Source of the DNA: Skeletonema tropicum | Taxonomy: Eukaryota > Bacillariophyta > Thalassiosirophyceae > Thalassiosirales > Thalassiosiraceae | Assembly (NCBI GenBank): GCA_037178625.1 | Contig: CM074149.1 | Coordinates: 620,001 to 684,000 of the forward strand | Reading direction: 5' to 3' | DNA length: 64,000 bases | Shown: positions 31,007 through 41,838 of the stretch, piece after piece | Layout of the letters: each line of letters opens with the position of its first letter | Numbering within the stretch: the first letter of the stretch is position 1 | The notes under the pieces: model-generated | The model's input: the letters and a program-made list of their open reading frames with translations, nothing else | Database searches by the model: none | What the model was told of the DNA's origin: nothing | Made by a program: the position numbers and the translations under genes

Positions 31007-32701
31007 TCACTTCTTATTTGGCCTTCCAAAAATATTCAAACTCTGCCGAGGCATTGCCTCACTGGGAGGTTGGGCATACAGCTTTTTGTATACATCAGGG
31101 TCGTCGTGGATAATGCTATTATGTCGCATCCAGATTGCATCTTCTCGAGTCCTGCGTCTAGTCGGTTCATTATCACCATCATTCATGCTGGCTATTGGCA
31201 AAGGTTCGCTATTTTTTTCGACGGTAACTTCATCCATTTCCGCTGCCAAGCTTTGCTGGAACATGCTTATCAGGGTCTTGGAGCCACCACGCTTTTTTTC
31301 GTCGTCATTCTCTTCCGCTTCTTCCACTTCCACGCCCTGCTCCTTATTTTTGGCGCTGAGCAGCATCCGCTTGATCTTAAGCATGTCCATCGTGCCATCC
31401 AGACAAGGATCAGACGAGGCATTCGAGGCACGCCTATTACTAATAGGCACTCGAGCAAAGAGTTGGAACGTTTTGGCAAATGCACTAGAGCCACTACTGC
31501 CCTCACTCAGACAGTGCTGGATAGGACCTGAATCATCTGTACTTTTCTCGTAATCCTCGATGTGCCACTCTTCTTCTTCTCTCTTCATTTCAGCATGCTC
31601 CTCTTGAATAGTATCATTGGCATCAGCTCCATCCTCATTCAAATCACGAGCAGCTTCTTGTTGAGCAGCAGATGGCCAACCCATGAAACCAGATTCAGAG
31701 ATGAGTGAATCAGTGAAGCTGAAGGATGAACCAAGACTGCCGGCGGAACTTCTACCTGACAATCGGTGTGATCCGTGTCGTCTTGATTGGCGGCGGACAC
31801 TACGTCGAGATGGTCGTCGGCTGCTGCTGATCTCTTGGGACGTTTGTGACCTATTATTCCCTTCTTCATCTTCTCTAGAAGGATCGTTCAGAGTAGATCC
31901 ACCAACTTCTTTCTCCTGAGGGGTTGAAGGCCAATTCATGAATCCATCATAAGAATTCACATAATTATCCAAATCTCCTTCCGATCGAATTGATCCGTCG
32001 AGGTTACCTACAGGCTCTCTTCCTCTTCCCTCTTCGTCAGAGTTATCAAACTCAAACTCTTCTTTCAACTGGTCCAACTCATCCAAGGAAGCACAGCTTC
32101 GAGTATCATCATCTAGCGCACAACCTCGTAGACTCTCGTCTAGAACTGCCAAACAGCGTTGGCTAACACCAAAATCCATCATGTTCACAGAGCCTCTTAA
32201 AATTGAAGTGGCGGAATCATCGATGTTGAAGGATGATTGAAGACTGGCAGAGGAACTTCTGGCCGACCATCGGAGTGAGGAACGTTTTCTAGATACAAGG
32301 CGGCTAGCTCTGCGAGAAGGACGTCGATTGCTGCTGTAGCTTTCTACTTCTACCGGTGTTCTCCTGCTCCCTTCTCCTTGTTTGATAAGCTCAGCAGTGT
32401 TATCATTATCACCAGGCCCAACGCCTCCAGAGCAGGAAGCATTGAAGATGGCAAGATTAGTGCTGCACTTGAGTCCATGCGTTTTTGCCTTCATGGCAGA
32501 TCGGATATCTTTCCATTCTGCGTTTGGGTCTGTGGTGGCAGTACGAAGAAGTTGATATAATCATTCATAAGATATGAACTCCACAAAACAACGATTACAA
32601 GCACAATTTTCTTATACTCTTGCACCAGTTGGTTACTTACCGTTCAAGACTATTGATAGCGAGCGCATGAGTATGCGAGGATCTTCCTGGTCGTTTGTCA
32701 T
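31007..32701 (-). CDS. Uncharacterised two-exon Ser/Arg-rich protein gene
   Basis: Exon 1 is 32701-32641 (MTNDQEDPRILMRSLSIVLN plus one base), ending at a GTAAGT donor. The intron is 32640-32530 (111 nt, acceptor CCACCACAG). Exon 2 is 32529-31007. The phases match (1), giving ...VLNDPNAEWKDIRSAMKAK. The protein (about 527 aa) has an internal duplication: RRPSRRASRLVSRKRSS with SLQSSFNIDDS, and RRPSRRSVRRQSRRHGS with SLGSSFSFTDS, followed each time by GFMNWPS or GFMGWPS. Acidic stretches and EEEE segments follow, then a basic C-terminus ending LNIFGRPNKK. The N-terminal part is shared with the broken gene at 24004-25404. The function is unknown; the RS-type repeats suggest a phosphorylated, possibly nuclear protein. 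Confidence 0.6.
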
Positions 32702-32897
32702 CTTCGGTGAATGATTGGTAGAAGTACTTGATAGTGGCGTGATTGTCTGCTGATGAATTATTATGATACAATGCAGGGCAACAGAGAAGCTGCCTGCCCT
32801 TCCAGCCGAGATGTAGATCGTAGAGTGAGTAGCCTGCACGCAACCTGAACACTTCACAAATATTGCTTAGCTTAACACAAAGACATTTACCGCACAT

Positions 32898-33114
32898 CAA
32901 AGTTGGACATCTCGGAGCAACCCCGGTTGCTTGTTTTGTGTGCTTTCCCTGAACAACTTTACCATGTCTCAGTTCACATCGGAACTAGTATAATTCATCA
33001 CTTTCAAATTGAGAACGTCTCATCGGTGAAAGGTACCTATCAAAAAGGCCTGTTCATCAGCCTTTGGCCTGTTGTAAAGCCTCTCTTATGTAACGAAACT
33101 CAGTGATGGTATGT
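32898..33114 (+). repeat. Segment A, copy 1 (217 bp direct repeat)
   Basis: CAAAGTTGGACATCTCGGAG through GATGGTATGT. It is almost identical to 48424-48640; the visible difference is GTACCTATC versus GTACGGATC. Here it is followed by segment B. Confidence 0.9.
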
Positions 33115-33293
33115 CGACGAAAGATCCAACTTGATGACGTATCGGCAGGAGCCTCGGCGTTTCCAACAACCGCGAGATCAAAGTTGTTTGAAACGACCAG
33201 CAGCAGCATCGGAGAAGCTTAGAGTATTATCTGTGTGCCAGTGGGAAAGACCGTACAGCTTACCCAGTTGCATCTCTCACAGAAATTAGTTTT
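33115..33293 (+). repeat. Segment B, copy outside the 669-bp array
   Basis: CGACGAAAGATCCAACTTGA through GAAATTAGTTTT. It recurs inside the 669-bp units at 37118-37296 and 37787-37965. Confidence 0.9.
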
Positions 33294-34529
33294 CTTTGAG
33301 TGTTACCGCTTTTTGCCGACCTTCGATCCTCCTCCAGCAGCCACTGTCCTCTCTCGCCATTTGGATCTACGCCACCATGTCTTCGAAAGCCTCTCCCGAT
33401 GACCTCCAAGGATTATCCTTCTTCTTCATCGGCGTCTGTGGTTCCTCCCGCTGGAGGTGAGTAATCTTCTGCTGTGTCGTCTCGTATTCAACATCCGGTG
33501 TCCCTTCGGGGGTGCCGGGGGGGGGGGGGGGTTGGTTTTACTGGTCCCTCCGCCCAACTAAATCAGATAGGGGAATGCCCTCTAGCAATTTGCTATGCTG
33601 GGGTGTTCCACCATCAACTTTGCTGATGGGGGACGGATGATGGATGTTGTATCGATCGATTTGCGATATAAAACAGTCATGTTCGTCAATCAGTCAAATA
33701 CCTAGGAGTATTTCATAATTTTATGGGGGAGAACAGATGCCGCTCTAGAGGGGGCATCATCATAGGAAGTTCTCCATCGAGCTGGAGTGTTAGTCATTGC
33801 CGGATAGATCTCCAGCCAAGTTGTATATCAGGTGCAGCTTGTCACGGTCTATCTTTTGTGGAAGATATATATGCTACCCTTCCACCACGTCTTATGCATA
33901 TACCAACGAGTTCTTCAGCAGTTGCCCTACCAATCTGTCCTCCACGGAAGCAACAACCCGGTCACATAGTGAGAGGGTTGCCTACGCCTGCTTACCTATC
34001 TTCGGGGGAAGATGCTGCTGACGAACATGTGCATACTACACGGTTACTTGCTTCTTTTTGATGCAAGACGGACGTGTTCAATCCATTCGTCTTCTACCAT
34101 GGTGCTTTCGTATACAAGAGGATGAGAGGTCTAATTTTCCGGGGTCCCACTATTGTACCGCCCTAAAGCTAGTAGCGGGCCCTCTTTTTGTGTATGGAAC
34201 TGATTAATGTGGTGAATCTTCGATGACATCATGCGGTTTGGAACTGCATAGTTTATCTACAACGGAGATAGCACTATCTCAACGATCAACAGGAGTAAAT
34301 ACTTAATGCATGAGTGTGTGATAGTTGATATTGGGCCTCTCTATGAATCACCATTTCATCTGTTGGTGAATAAATATTGATGACAATTCATTACATACAC
34401 AACATCAACATCCAATTTTTTGCAAAATCGATTTATATAAATTCATATTGTGGCAATGTGGTCACCTTCTTCGAGCATTGAGCCGTCACACCGCCCAACC
34501 TCCATCCATCGTGGGGGAGTCATCGAAAA
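33294..34529. other. Interval with possible first exon, no full gene
   Basis: A 26-codon open stretch starts at GCCACCATG (33377) and meets a GTGAGT donor-like site at 33457. No downstream exon could be assigned. A G15 run lies at 33517-33531. The rest shows no supported feature. Confidence 0.3.
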
Positions 34530-35390
34530 GGGCTCTTCTTTCCACCTGTGCATAGAGACGAGGACTGGGTGTCGCTACCGCCATTGAGAGTAGTTGGTCC
34601 TCGCGCTCTCGTGCAGATTTTGAAGGTGGGTGATCTATTAGTCCACCGCTACTCCACGGTATACCAAGACGGTGTGGAACTGTACGGTAACGCCAAGTGT
34701 GGACTTCACTATTTGATCATATTTTTCGTAGAGCGATGTGCTCTAGAAATCCTGCCTGCTCTCGTGTACTGCAGGCCAGGAATTGTATTGGGGCGCCGGG
34801 GGGGGTTTGGTCACCTACGGTGTGTGTTGCTACGGAAGTAGGTTGATACTCAACCGCCTCTTTTAATCTCAGCACTCATACAATGTATACTTGGGAGATC
34901 TATGTCACTGACATATGACTCAGTATTTCTACGTGTGCATCCTTCTTTCGTTGAGGAGGAGTCACAGCTCTTCTTCCACCTGTGTAAAGAGACGAGGACT
35001 GGGTGTTGCTACCGCCATTGAGAGTAGTTGGTCCTCGCGCTCTCGTGCAGGGTTTGAAGGTGGATGATCTATTAGTCCACTGCTACTCCACGGTATACCA
35101 AGACGGTGTGGAACTGTACGGTAACGCCAAGTGTGGACTTCACTATTTGATCAATAGCGTCCGTGAGAGCGATGTGCCCTATCAAATCCTGCCTGCTCTC
35201 GTGTACTGCAGGGCAGGAATTGCATGGGGGGCTCCGGAGGGGGGTGGATCACCTACGGTGTATGTTGCTACGGAAGTAGGTTGATACTCATCCGCCTTAT
35301 TGTACAATCTCAGCACTCATACAATGTTTACTTAGGAGGTCTATGAGATTGACAAATGACTCATTATCCTACGTGTGCATCCTTCTTTGT
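34530..35390 (+). repeat. Tandem duplication, about 432 bp
   Basis: AGACGAGGACTGGGTGT starts at 34556 and 34988. Long stretches such as GTAGTTGGTCCTCGCGCTCT and GTGTGGAACTGTACGGTAAC are shared. Both copies keep a partly open frame containing YSTVYQDGVELYGNAKCG, but ends and lengths differ, so coding is doubtful. Confidence 0.85.
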
Positions 35391-36649
35391 GAGTAGGCAA
35401 ATTTATGTACAGCAGGGCGTCCCCACCTTGTATGCTCCATCCTCTGGGATGATAGATCGACGCAAGTTTGGTGGCCAACTCAAGAGCAGCATGCATCATA
35501 GGTCATTAGAATGAAGTCGCCATCTGATACTACAAATTGTTATCTGTGGGGTCAGAGTGATGAAGGAGGATGCGTTGGTCCCTTTATTAATGAGGGAGTA
35601 ATTCAGACGACTCTATCTACATCTATCCCTTCACGATTATCATGGTGCATCATACGACATCGTGCCTCTCTAGTTGATATCACGCATCTTCATCTGCATT
35701 CTCATATCATCGACGCCGCAAGCTCAAATAATCTTGATTGCTAGATCTCAGGAAGAACTGGCAAGGTTAGAACGAGGGCATAGGCAGGGTCTCTCATCCA
35801 TCACTGTGGTCCCTTGACATAATGCTGTGACATGTATCCCGATGACGGGTGTAGAGCAATACAAGGCTGGCTGGCAAACAAATCAAAGAGTTGTTCTAGC
35901 AATTCCGACAATTACCTCCTCTCGGTCAGGTCGTTGGACGAACGAGGATGAAAGACAGATGAGGGGCAAAGATAGGAGCAGGATTGGATCCTGCGTTTTG
36001 CACAGAATCTGTATATGGAAGCGGCGGGAAAATTGAACTACCGTTTTGTGGTAGGGAAAAAGTGGAATCAATCGCATTGAGCAGGATTGGATCTTGCGTT
36101 TTGCACAGAATCTTATAATTGGAGCGGCGGAAAATTTGAACTACCGTTTTGTGGTAGAGGAAAAGTGGAACCAATCCCTTTGCAGAGTGGAATCATTTTG
36201 AACGAGGATACTAACATTGCAGCGTTCCTTTGTTTCTTTTATTGCAGATGAAGGTCGATAGATCGGGTTAAGCAGAGCCTGGTCCTACGTTAAGCATTCT
36301 GTGTACGATTTACATCGCGCTGCATTATGGAATCACAACCTCCCCCCTCACCAGAGGTTAAGGGTTAGGTTGGCCGCAGGCACAGATGGTTCTTCTCTGG
36401 TGAGAGTGGAGCCTGCTTCCTTCATCGCTTTGACCAAGGAATTGACTAGCGCATCTCGCGCGGCGTAGAGGTCACGTTTGATCTCTAGCTCCTCAACGTG
36501 GTACTCACCACGTCAACGCTGGAGGAAGAAGGAACAAGCAAAGGGGACAGAAGCCGGGCTTACGATGAGGCAGGTTTACACAGACTTGCGTCTTACAGTG
36601 ACAGCCATGCTTCGTTTCTCGAAAGCCCTCTAGGGGGCACCGAGAGGGG
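35391..36649. other. Interval with a 103-bp tandem pair, no gene
   Basis: AGGATTGGATC(C/T)TGCGTTT starts at 35980 and 36083, and a G/T-rich unit with CTACCGTTTTGTGGTAG is repeated twice. Otherwise no supported feature up to the 669-bp array. Confidence 0.5.
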
Positions 36650-38079
36650 GTTTATGCCGTGACACGTCACGCCTTTGTTTTGTGATGAAATCTTACGACC
36701 TTTGCGCGACGCAGGACGGGCAGGAATCTAGAGACTTGGATGGCTCCTTGTTCTCTTTACCTCCATTTATTTGAGAGGATCTCGCCTCTGGGTCTCCTCT
36801 CTCTTTGAGAGAGGCCACCCAGGAGGGCCAAGATGACCTGCCTTATCCGGACTGGCAAAGCTAGGAATTCAAAGCTGACATTGGTATTCGTACAGGGCAA
36901 GGGTTGATAACCCCCAATCGTAGTAGAGAATATTTTACATTCAACCCAACCTATCACATATCTCACAATCTCACCTACTTCTCCTCTTGGACTTCAAGAA
37001 GCGGTGACGCAAAGACCGACACGTGCTTCTGCTTAGATGGTCTCGAGGAGCAGGTAATTGCGAGGATCAATATGATGAAGTTGCTGAGTCGGTAATGACG
37101 AGAATCCTGACGAAAGACGACGAAAGATCCAACTTGATGACGTATCGGCAGGAGCCTCGGCGTTTCCAACAACCGCGAGATCAAAGTTGTTTGAAACGAC
37201 CAGCAGCAGCATCGGAGAAGCTTAGAGTATTATCTGTGTGCCAGTGGGAAAGACCGTACAGCTTACCCAGTTGCATCTCTCACAGAAATTAGTTTTTCCC
37301 CACCCACCACGACCCTGGGTTTATGCCGTGACACGTCACGCCTTTGTTTTGTGATGAAATCTTACGACCTTTGCGCGACGCAGGACGGGCAGGAATCTAG
37401 AGACTTGGATGGCTCCTTGTTCTCTTTACCTCCATTTATTTGAGAGGATCTCGCCTCTGGGTCTCCTCTCTCTTTGAGAGAGGCCACCCAGGAGGGCCAA
37501 GATGACCTGCCTTATCCGGACTGGCAAAGCTAGGAATTCAAAGCTGACATTGGTATTCGTACAGGGCAAGGGTTGATAACCCCCAATCGTAGTAGAGAAT
37601 ATTTTACATTCAACCCAACCTATCACATATCTCACAATCTCACCTACTTCTCCTCTTGGACTTCAAGAAGCGGTGATGCAAAGACCAACAGGTGCTTCTG
37701 CTTAGATGGTCTCGAGGAGCAGGTAATTGCGAGGATCAATATGATGAAGTTGCTGAGTCGGTAATGACGAGAATCCTGACGAAAGACGACGAAAGATCCA
37801 ACTTGATGACGTATCGGCAGGAGCCTCGGCGTTTCCAACAACCGTGAGATCAAAGTTGTTTGAAACGACCAGCAGCAGCATCGGAGAAGCTTAGAGTATT
37901 ATCTGTGTGCCAGTGGGAAAGACCGTACAGCTTACCCAGTTGCATCTCTCACAGAAATTAGTTTTTCCCCACCCACCACGACCCTGGGTTTATGCCGTGA
38001 CACGTCACGCCTTTGTTTTGTGATGAAATCTTACGACCTTTGCGGGACGCAGGACGGGCAGGAATCTAGAGACTTGGAT
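36650..38079 (+). repeat. 669-bp tandem repeat, two full units plus a partial
   Basis: TTTATGCCGTGACACGTCAC starts at 36651, 37320 and 37989, exactly 669 bp apart. Each unit contains two hairpins: CCTCTCTC-TTT-GAGAGAGG (flanked by GGGT/ACCC) and GGGTT-GAT-AACCC, then segment B. The third unit is interrupted after GACTTGGAT (38079) by retroelement B and resumes at 48145. Confidence 0.95.
38070..38079 (+). repeat. Target-site duplication of retroelement B, left
   Basis: AGACTTGGAT, repeated at 48135-48144. In the uninterrupted 669-bp units the same bases are followed directly by GGCTCC. Confidence 0.85.
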
Positions 38080-38424
38080 AACAAAATAACAAAAAATATC
38101 AGATTCTACGTAGGAATTAGTCGTTCAGGGACATCGACCTCGCGCTGACGATGGCGTTGAGATCTGCTATGGATTCCGTTTTTCAGCTCCAAGATGCTCT
38201 ATTGACAGTGGAAAATACAACCATATCGTCTATATCGTTTCGTCTTGGTGAAGAGATCATCGTGCAATTTTGAACTAAGTAATTACATAGCCGACAGCCG
38301 GAGGCGTGCCAAAAACAAACCCTGGCCATTGAAAGTAGATTTCCACAAATCATTCACCTCACAATTGATCCCTACCGAACAATTGCTCTTTCTACTTTGG
38401 TGCAAATCATCTCAAACAGCAATC

Positions 38425-41400
38425 ATGTCTACCCAGTCCTCCGACAGCAGCATTGGCTCTCCCGGCCGCTCCTACCTCGATACCAGTTCCAGGAAAATCC
38501 TCAAAGGTAACAACCTCAGGTCAACATCCAACCCGGCCGGAAAAGTAGCAGCCAGGTCATCCACTGCTACTGGTTCTACCGTGGCAAAGGCGGCCAGCAC
38601 CAAGAAAAACAAACCATTCAACGGTCCATCTAACTTGAAGCAATCTACCATTTCTGTTGTGGATGCAAGCAAGCGGGGTTCTGAAAAGAGCCGCTCCGTC
38701 ACCTCCTCTCCCAAAAAGAGTGGCGACCGCCGCTCCCATTCTGCGATTAGTGCAACCCCTCCTCGCCAACAGAAGGCAACGTCCACCGCAACCGCTCGTA
38801 CCAAGAACCCTCCCAAGAGTGGTAACCGGGTTAGTGATAGCGGCCAGCAGGGAAAAGTGGTTTCTTCTCCTTCCAAAGGCGGGGAAAAACAAGTAAATCC
38901 TCGGAACGCCCTCAAAATTGCTTCGTCTCATGGAAAAGAGGAAAACTGAAAGCAAGATGATGACGATGCGATGGTGGTTGATAGTTCCCCAAATACGGAT
39001 TCTCCTAAGGAAGATGTGAGTGGCCAACCTTCCAATCGTGTAGACTCCTTCGATGTGGAAATGGAAGAAACATTTGATGGTGATGAAAAACCAGCACCAG
39101 CACCCATGGGCGGAGATAACCAACATGCTCCTCCAGCATCAGGAGGTACTGTTTCAAGTGACACATCTACCCTCGGTGAAGGTTCCAAGTCTGCTTTGGT
39201 CGAAAATGAAGATGAACGTGATGCTGGCAAGCAGAAAGCCAAAACCCTCGCTTCCTCAGCCAAGTCCTCCAATACTGGCGTGCGTTTTGGCCAAGACCAA
39301 CTTCGGGATTTTGATGTCGAATCCGCTCCAAATGGTTCCACCGTGACTCCGACAAAAATAGGCTGTCTTCGTGCCCCTCGGCCCCATCTGAGCGAGATCC
39401 ATGACACAAGTGCTTTTATGGACATGGACACGGAAGATATCCTTTTTTCTGTGACTACTCTCCCCGACGAGAATGAGGACGTTCCTTCACTTCAGCTTGG
39501 AATTAAGCCCAAATCCCGTTCAGAACATGGAAAATTTGTCTCAGTCCGCATTGTCATTCCTGAATCTCAAGATGATAATCCGTACAAACATGATAAGGCA
39601 ATGAAAGGATACGTGTGTAAGGCAATTCAGAAAGTCCTTCAAGCTGTGCAAATTATTGACTCTACTGCGAGATTTCTACATGTCTACGGGGACTATGTTG
39701 GTGACGATTCTCCCTACGATGACCCGGACGTCGTAGTCTCCTGGTCTGTCCTAACTCAAGTTATTGCCTTTGTCAGCAACCCGTGGGTTATGCACAAATC
39801 CTCCCCGAAGCCCAAGCCGTCAAATATTGGGAAATCAACCTTGTCCAGCAATAAACGCCGAAGGAAGAGGAAGGCCGATAAGAGGCGCTCCAAGGGAATG
39901 AATCAGGATGAGGGTGATGGTACCAACGTTATTGATAGTGGGGATGACGAAGAGGCATTTGCACAATTGAATCGTCTTTGGCTAACTATGCGCTTGGATT
40001 CAACCTTGGAGGAAGATTTTGTGGTCTCCCATGGACGTGCGGAATTGGAGAGTGGCGTTGCGATATTTCCAAAGGCGTGTCAAGAACTGCACACTAAGTC
40101 GGAATATGCACTGGTCATGGTCCATCACTCTCTCTGTCTCACTGCTATTGAGAAAATGCTTGCCAGGTGTCTGATGAAACAAGAAGAGGCGTTGGTCACT
40201 CAGCAGGGCAAGAATAGGAAATATTTTACTGAAACGCGCGATGAAGACTCAGGTGAAACTATCTTCGTACAACAGCCCTGCCCATCTATTTCTCTCCGAC
40301 GAAGCAGACCACCTACTCTCGGTCGTGGACGTAATTCTAACGCTGATTCCACTGACGAGAAGCAATTTGGGAATATCATTCTCATCGAGATGTCTACGGA
40401 ATCAAATGAGCGTTTTGGTCCCGTCATTGCTCAATTGAGAGCAAATCACGAGTTTCGGAAGCAATTTGGTCACAAGATTGGCTTCTTAGACATTGGGCCT
40501 CGCCTTCCAAAGCCTGATAACATTCAGGAGGTGTCCAACTATAAACGCACTGTTCAGTGTAACTTTGGCTTCCACTTTATGTACGACTCCAAAGTAATTC
40601 GGGGATTATATAATCCCTATGCTAAAGTCAGAGTGAAAATGGCGGATAAGACTCAGCGGAGCGATATCCGTACCACCAGCATTTGTCGTGCGGTTACGGA
40701 TTTTCAAGTCTCTTGGAGGGATGCGAATGGATCTCTGGATAAAGTTCCCCATTTGGCTTGTCAGGTGTGCCCTATTCTCAACTCTCGACATTCAGACTAC
40801 GGAAATACTACAATTGTGTACTCTGGGGCTTCGGCGGAACGTCAAATCATCTTCGCAAATATGGCTGCAAATCCTATCCAGTGGTTTTACGCATTCTTCA
40901 CCCAGGAACTTGGTTATCATCCCGACATGGTTTTTGCATTGCTCAGGAGATCATTTCCTGGTTGGATCACGATATTATTTTAGCCGATGAAGATGTGATG
41001 TGGAATGCCGAATCAATGACCGTGACAACTGTCGCCACGATGAGACAAGAGCAGAGTCTCCAAGACGACATTGATGAAGGCCTTCTTCTTCCTCTTTCGG
41101 AGCTGATCCGCAGCAGACAGACAGTTGACGATGGTACAGAACGAGCAAAAATGTTCAGCGGCAGGGGATATCATCCTGACGCAGAGATTCGTGACAGACA
41201 TGGAGACGAGGAGGAAGCAATCTCCTATGGTACAGGAGTTTCACACGATGCGTCGACTGTGAATTCTGAGATGACGTTTTCCTTCAATGACAATCGGAAG
41301 CAGAAATACGCGGCAAATAAGCTTGAACTTGCACAGTCTAAGGCTACAATTGCCGACAAAGACCGTAAAATTGCCGAGCTCATGAGACAAATGGAAATGA

Positions 41401-41807
41401 TGAAGGCGGGCAAAACGGGCCAATCTGTATACGGTGATGATTTCGAATCTAGTCATTCTCGGGGAGGAGATTCCGCGGATGATGATGAGCAACAGCTATA
41501 TGAATATGAGGATGACGACGTTTCTGCCTCCAACGCTGATGTATCTTCGAATACGACTGATCGTCGACAGCAGTCACAAGACGAAGAGTCGTCTTCCGAA
41601 GACGACGACAGTGATAGTGATAGTGACAGTTCAGATGGCAGTTCCAGCTATGAGAGCGTAACACATCTCTCCACAAGCAACCAGCGGTACGACACGAGAG
41701 AGAATTTTGATGTGGAAGAATACGACCGTGCTTCAAAACTTCATCGTGACCAAGACCCTCCCTCAGATGTTGCGTCTGATGATGGATCTGAATCACGCGA
41801 TTATTAA
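38425..41807 (+). pseudogene. Retroelement B ORF1, broken by one stop and one frameshift
   Basis: Starts MSTQSSDSSIGSPGRS (38425). A Ser/Lys/Thr-rich basic region runs to an in-frame TGA at 38947-38949, after which the same frame resumes (KQDDDDAMVV) to 40983. Near 40955-40975 the frame must change to continue as LDHDIILADEDVMWNAES. A basic patch KRRRKRKADKRRSKG lies at about 39855-39900. A coiled-coil-like helix (KLELAQSKATIADKDRKIAE) at about 41320-41380 precedes an acidic, Ser-rich tail ending at TAA 41807. It resembles a LINE ORF1 nucleic-acid-binding protein in overall character only; no named domain is recognised. Confidence 0.6.
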
Positions 41808-41838
41808 ATGAGTGTCTCATCTGCGGCCACTAGTATGA

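Noticed and set aside
34548..35284. Possible small protein repeated in the 432-bp duplication
   Set aside because: The two copies have different starts, ends and C-termini; more likely non-coding DNA that is open by chance.
36650..38079. 669-bp units as the LTRs of retroelement B
   Set aside because: The element lies inside the third unit with a target duplication, so the units are the target, not its termini.
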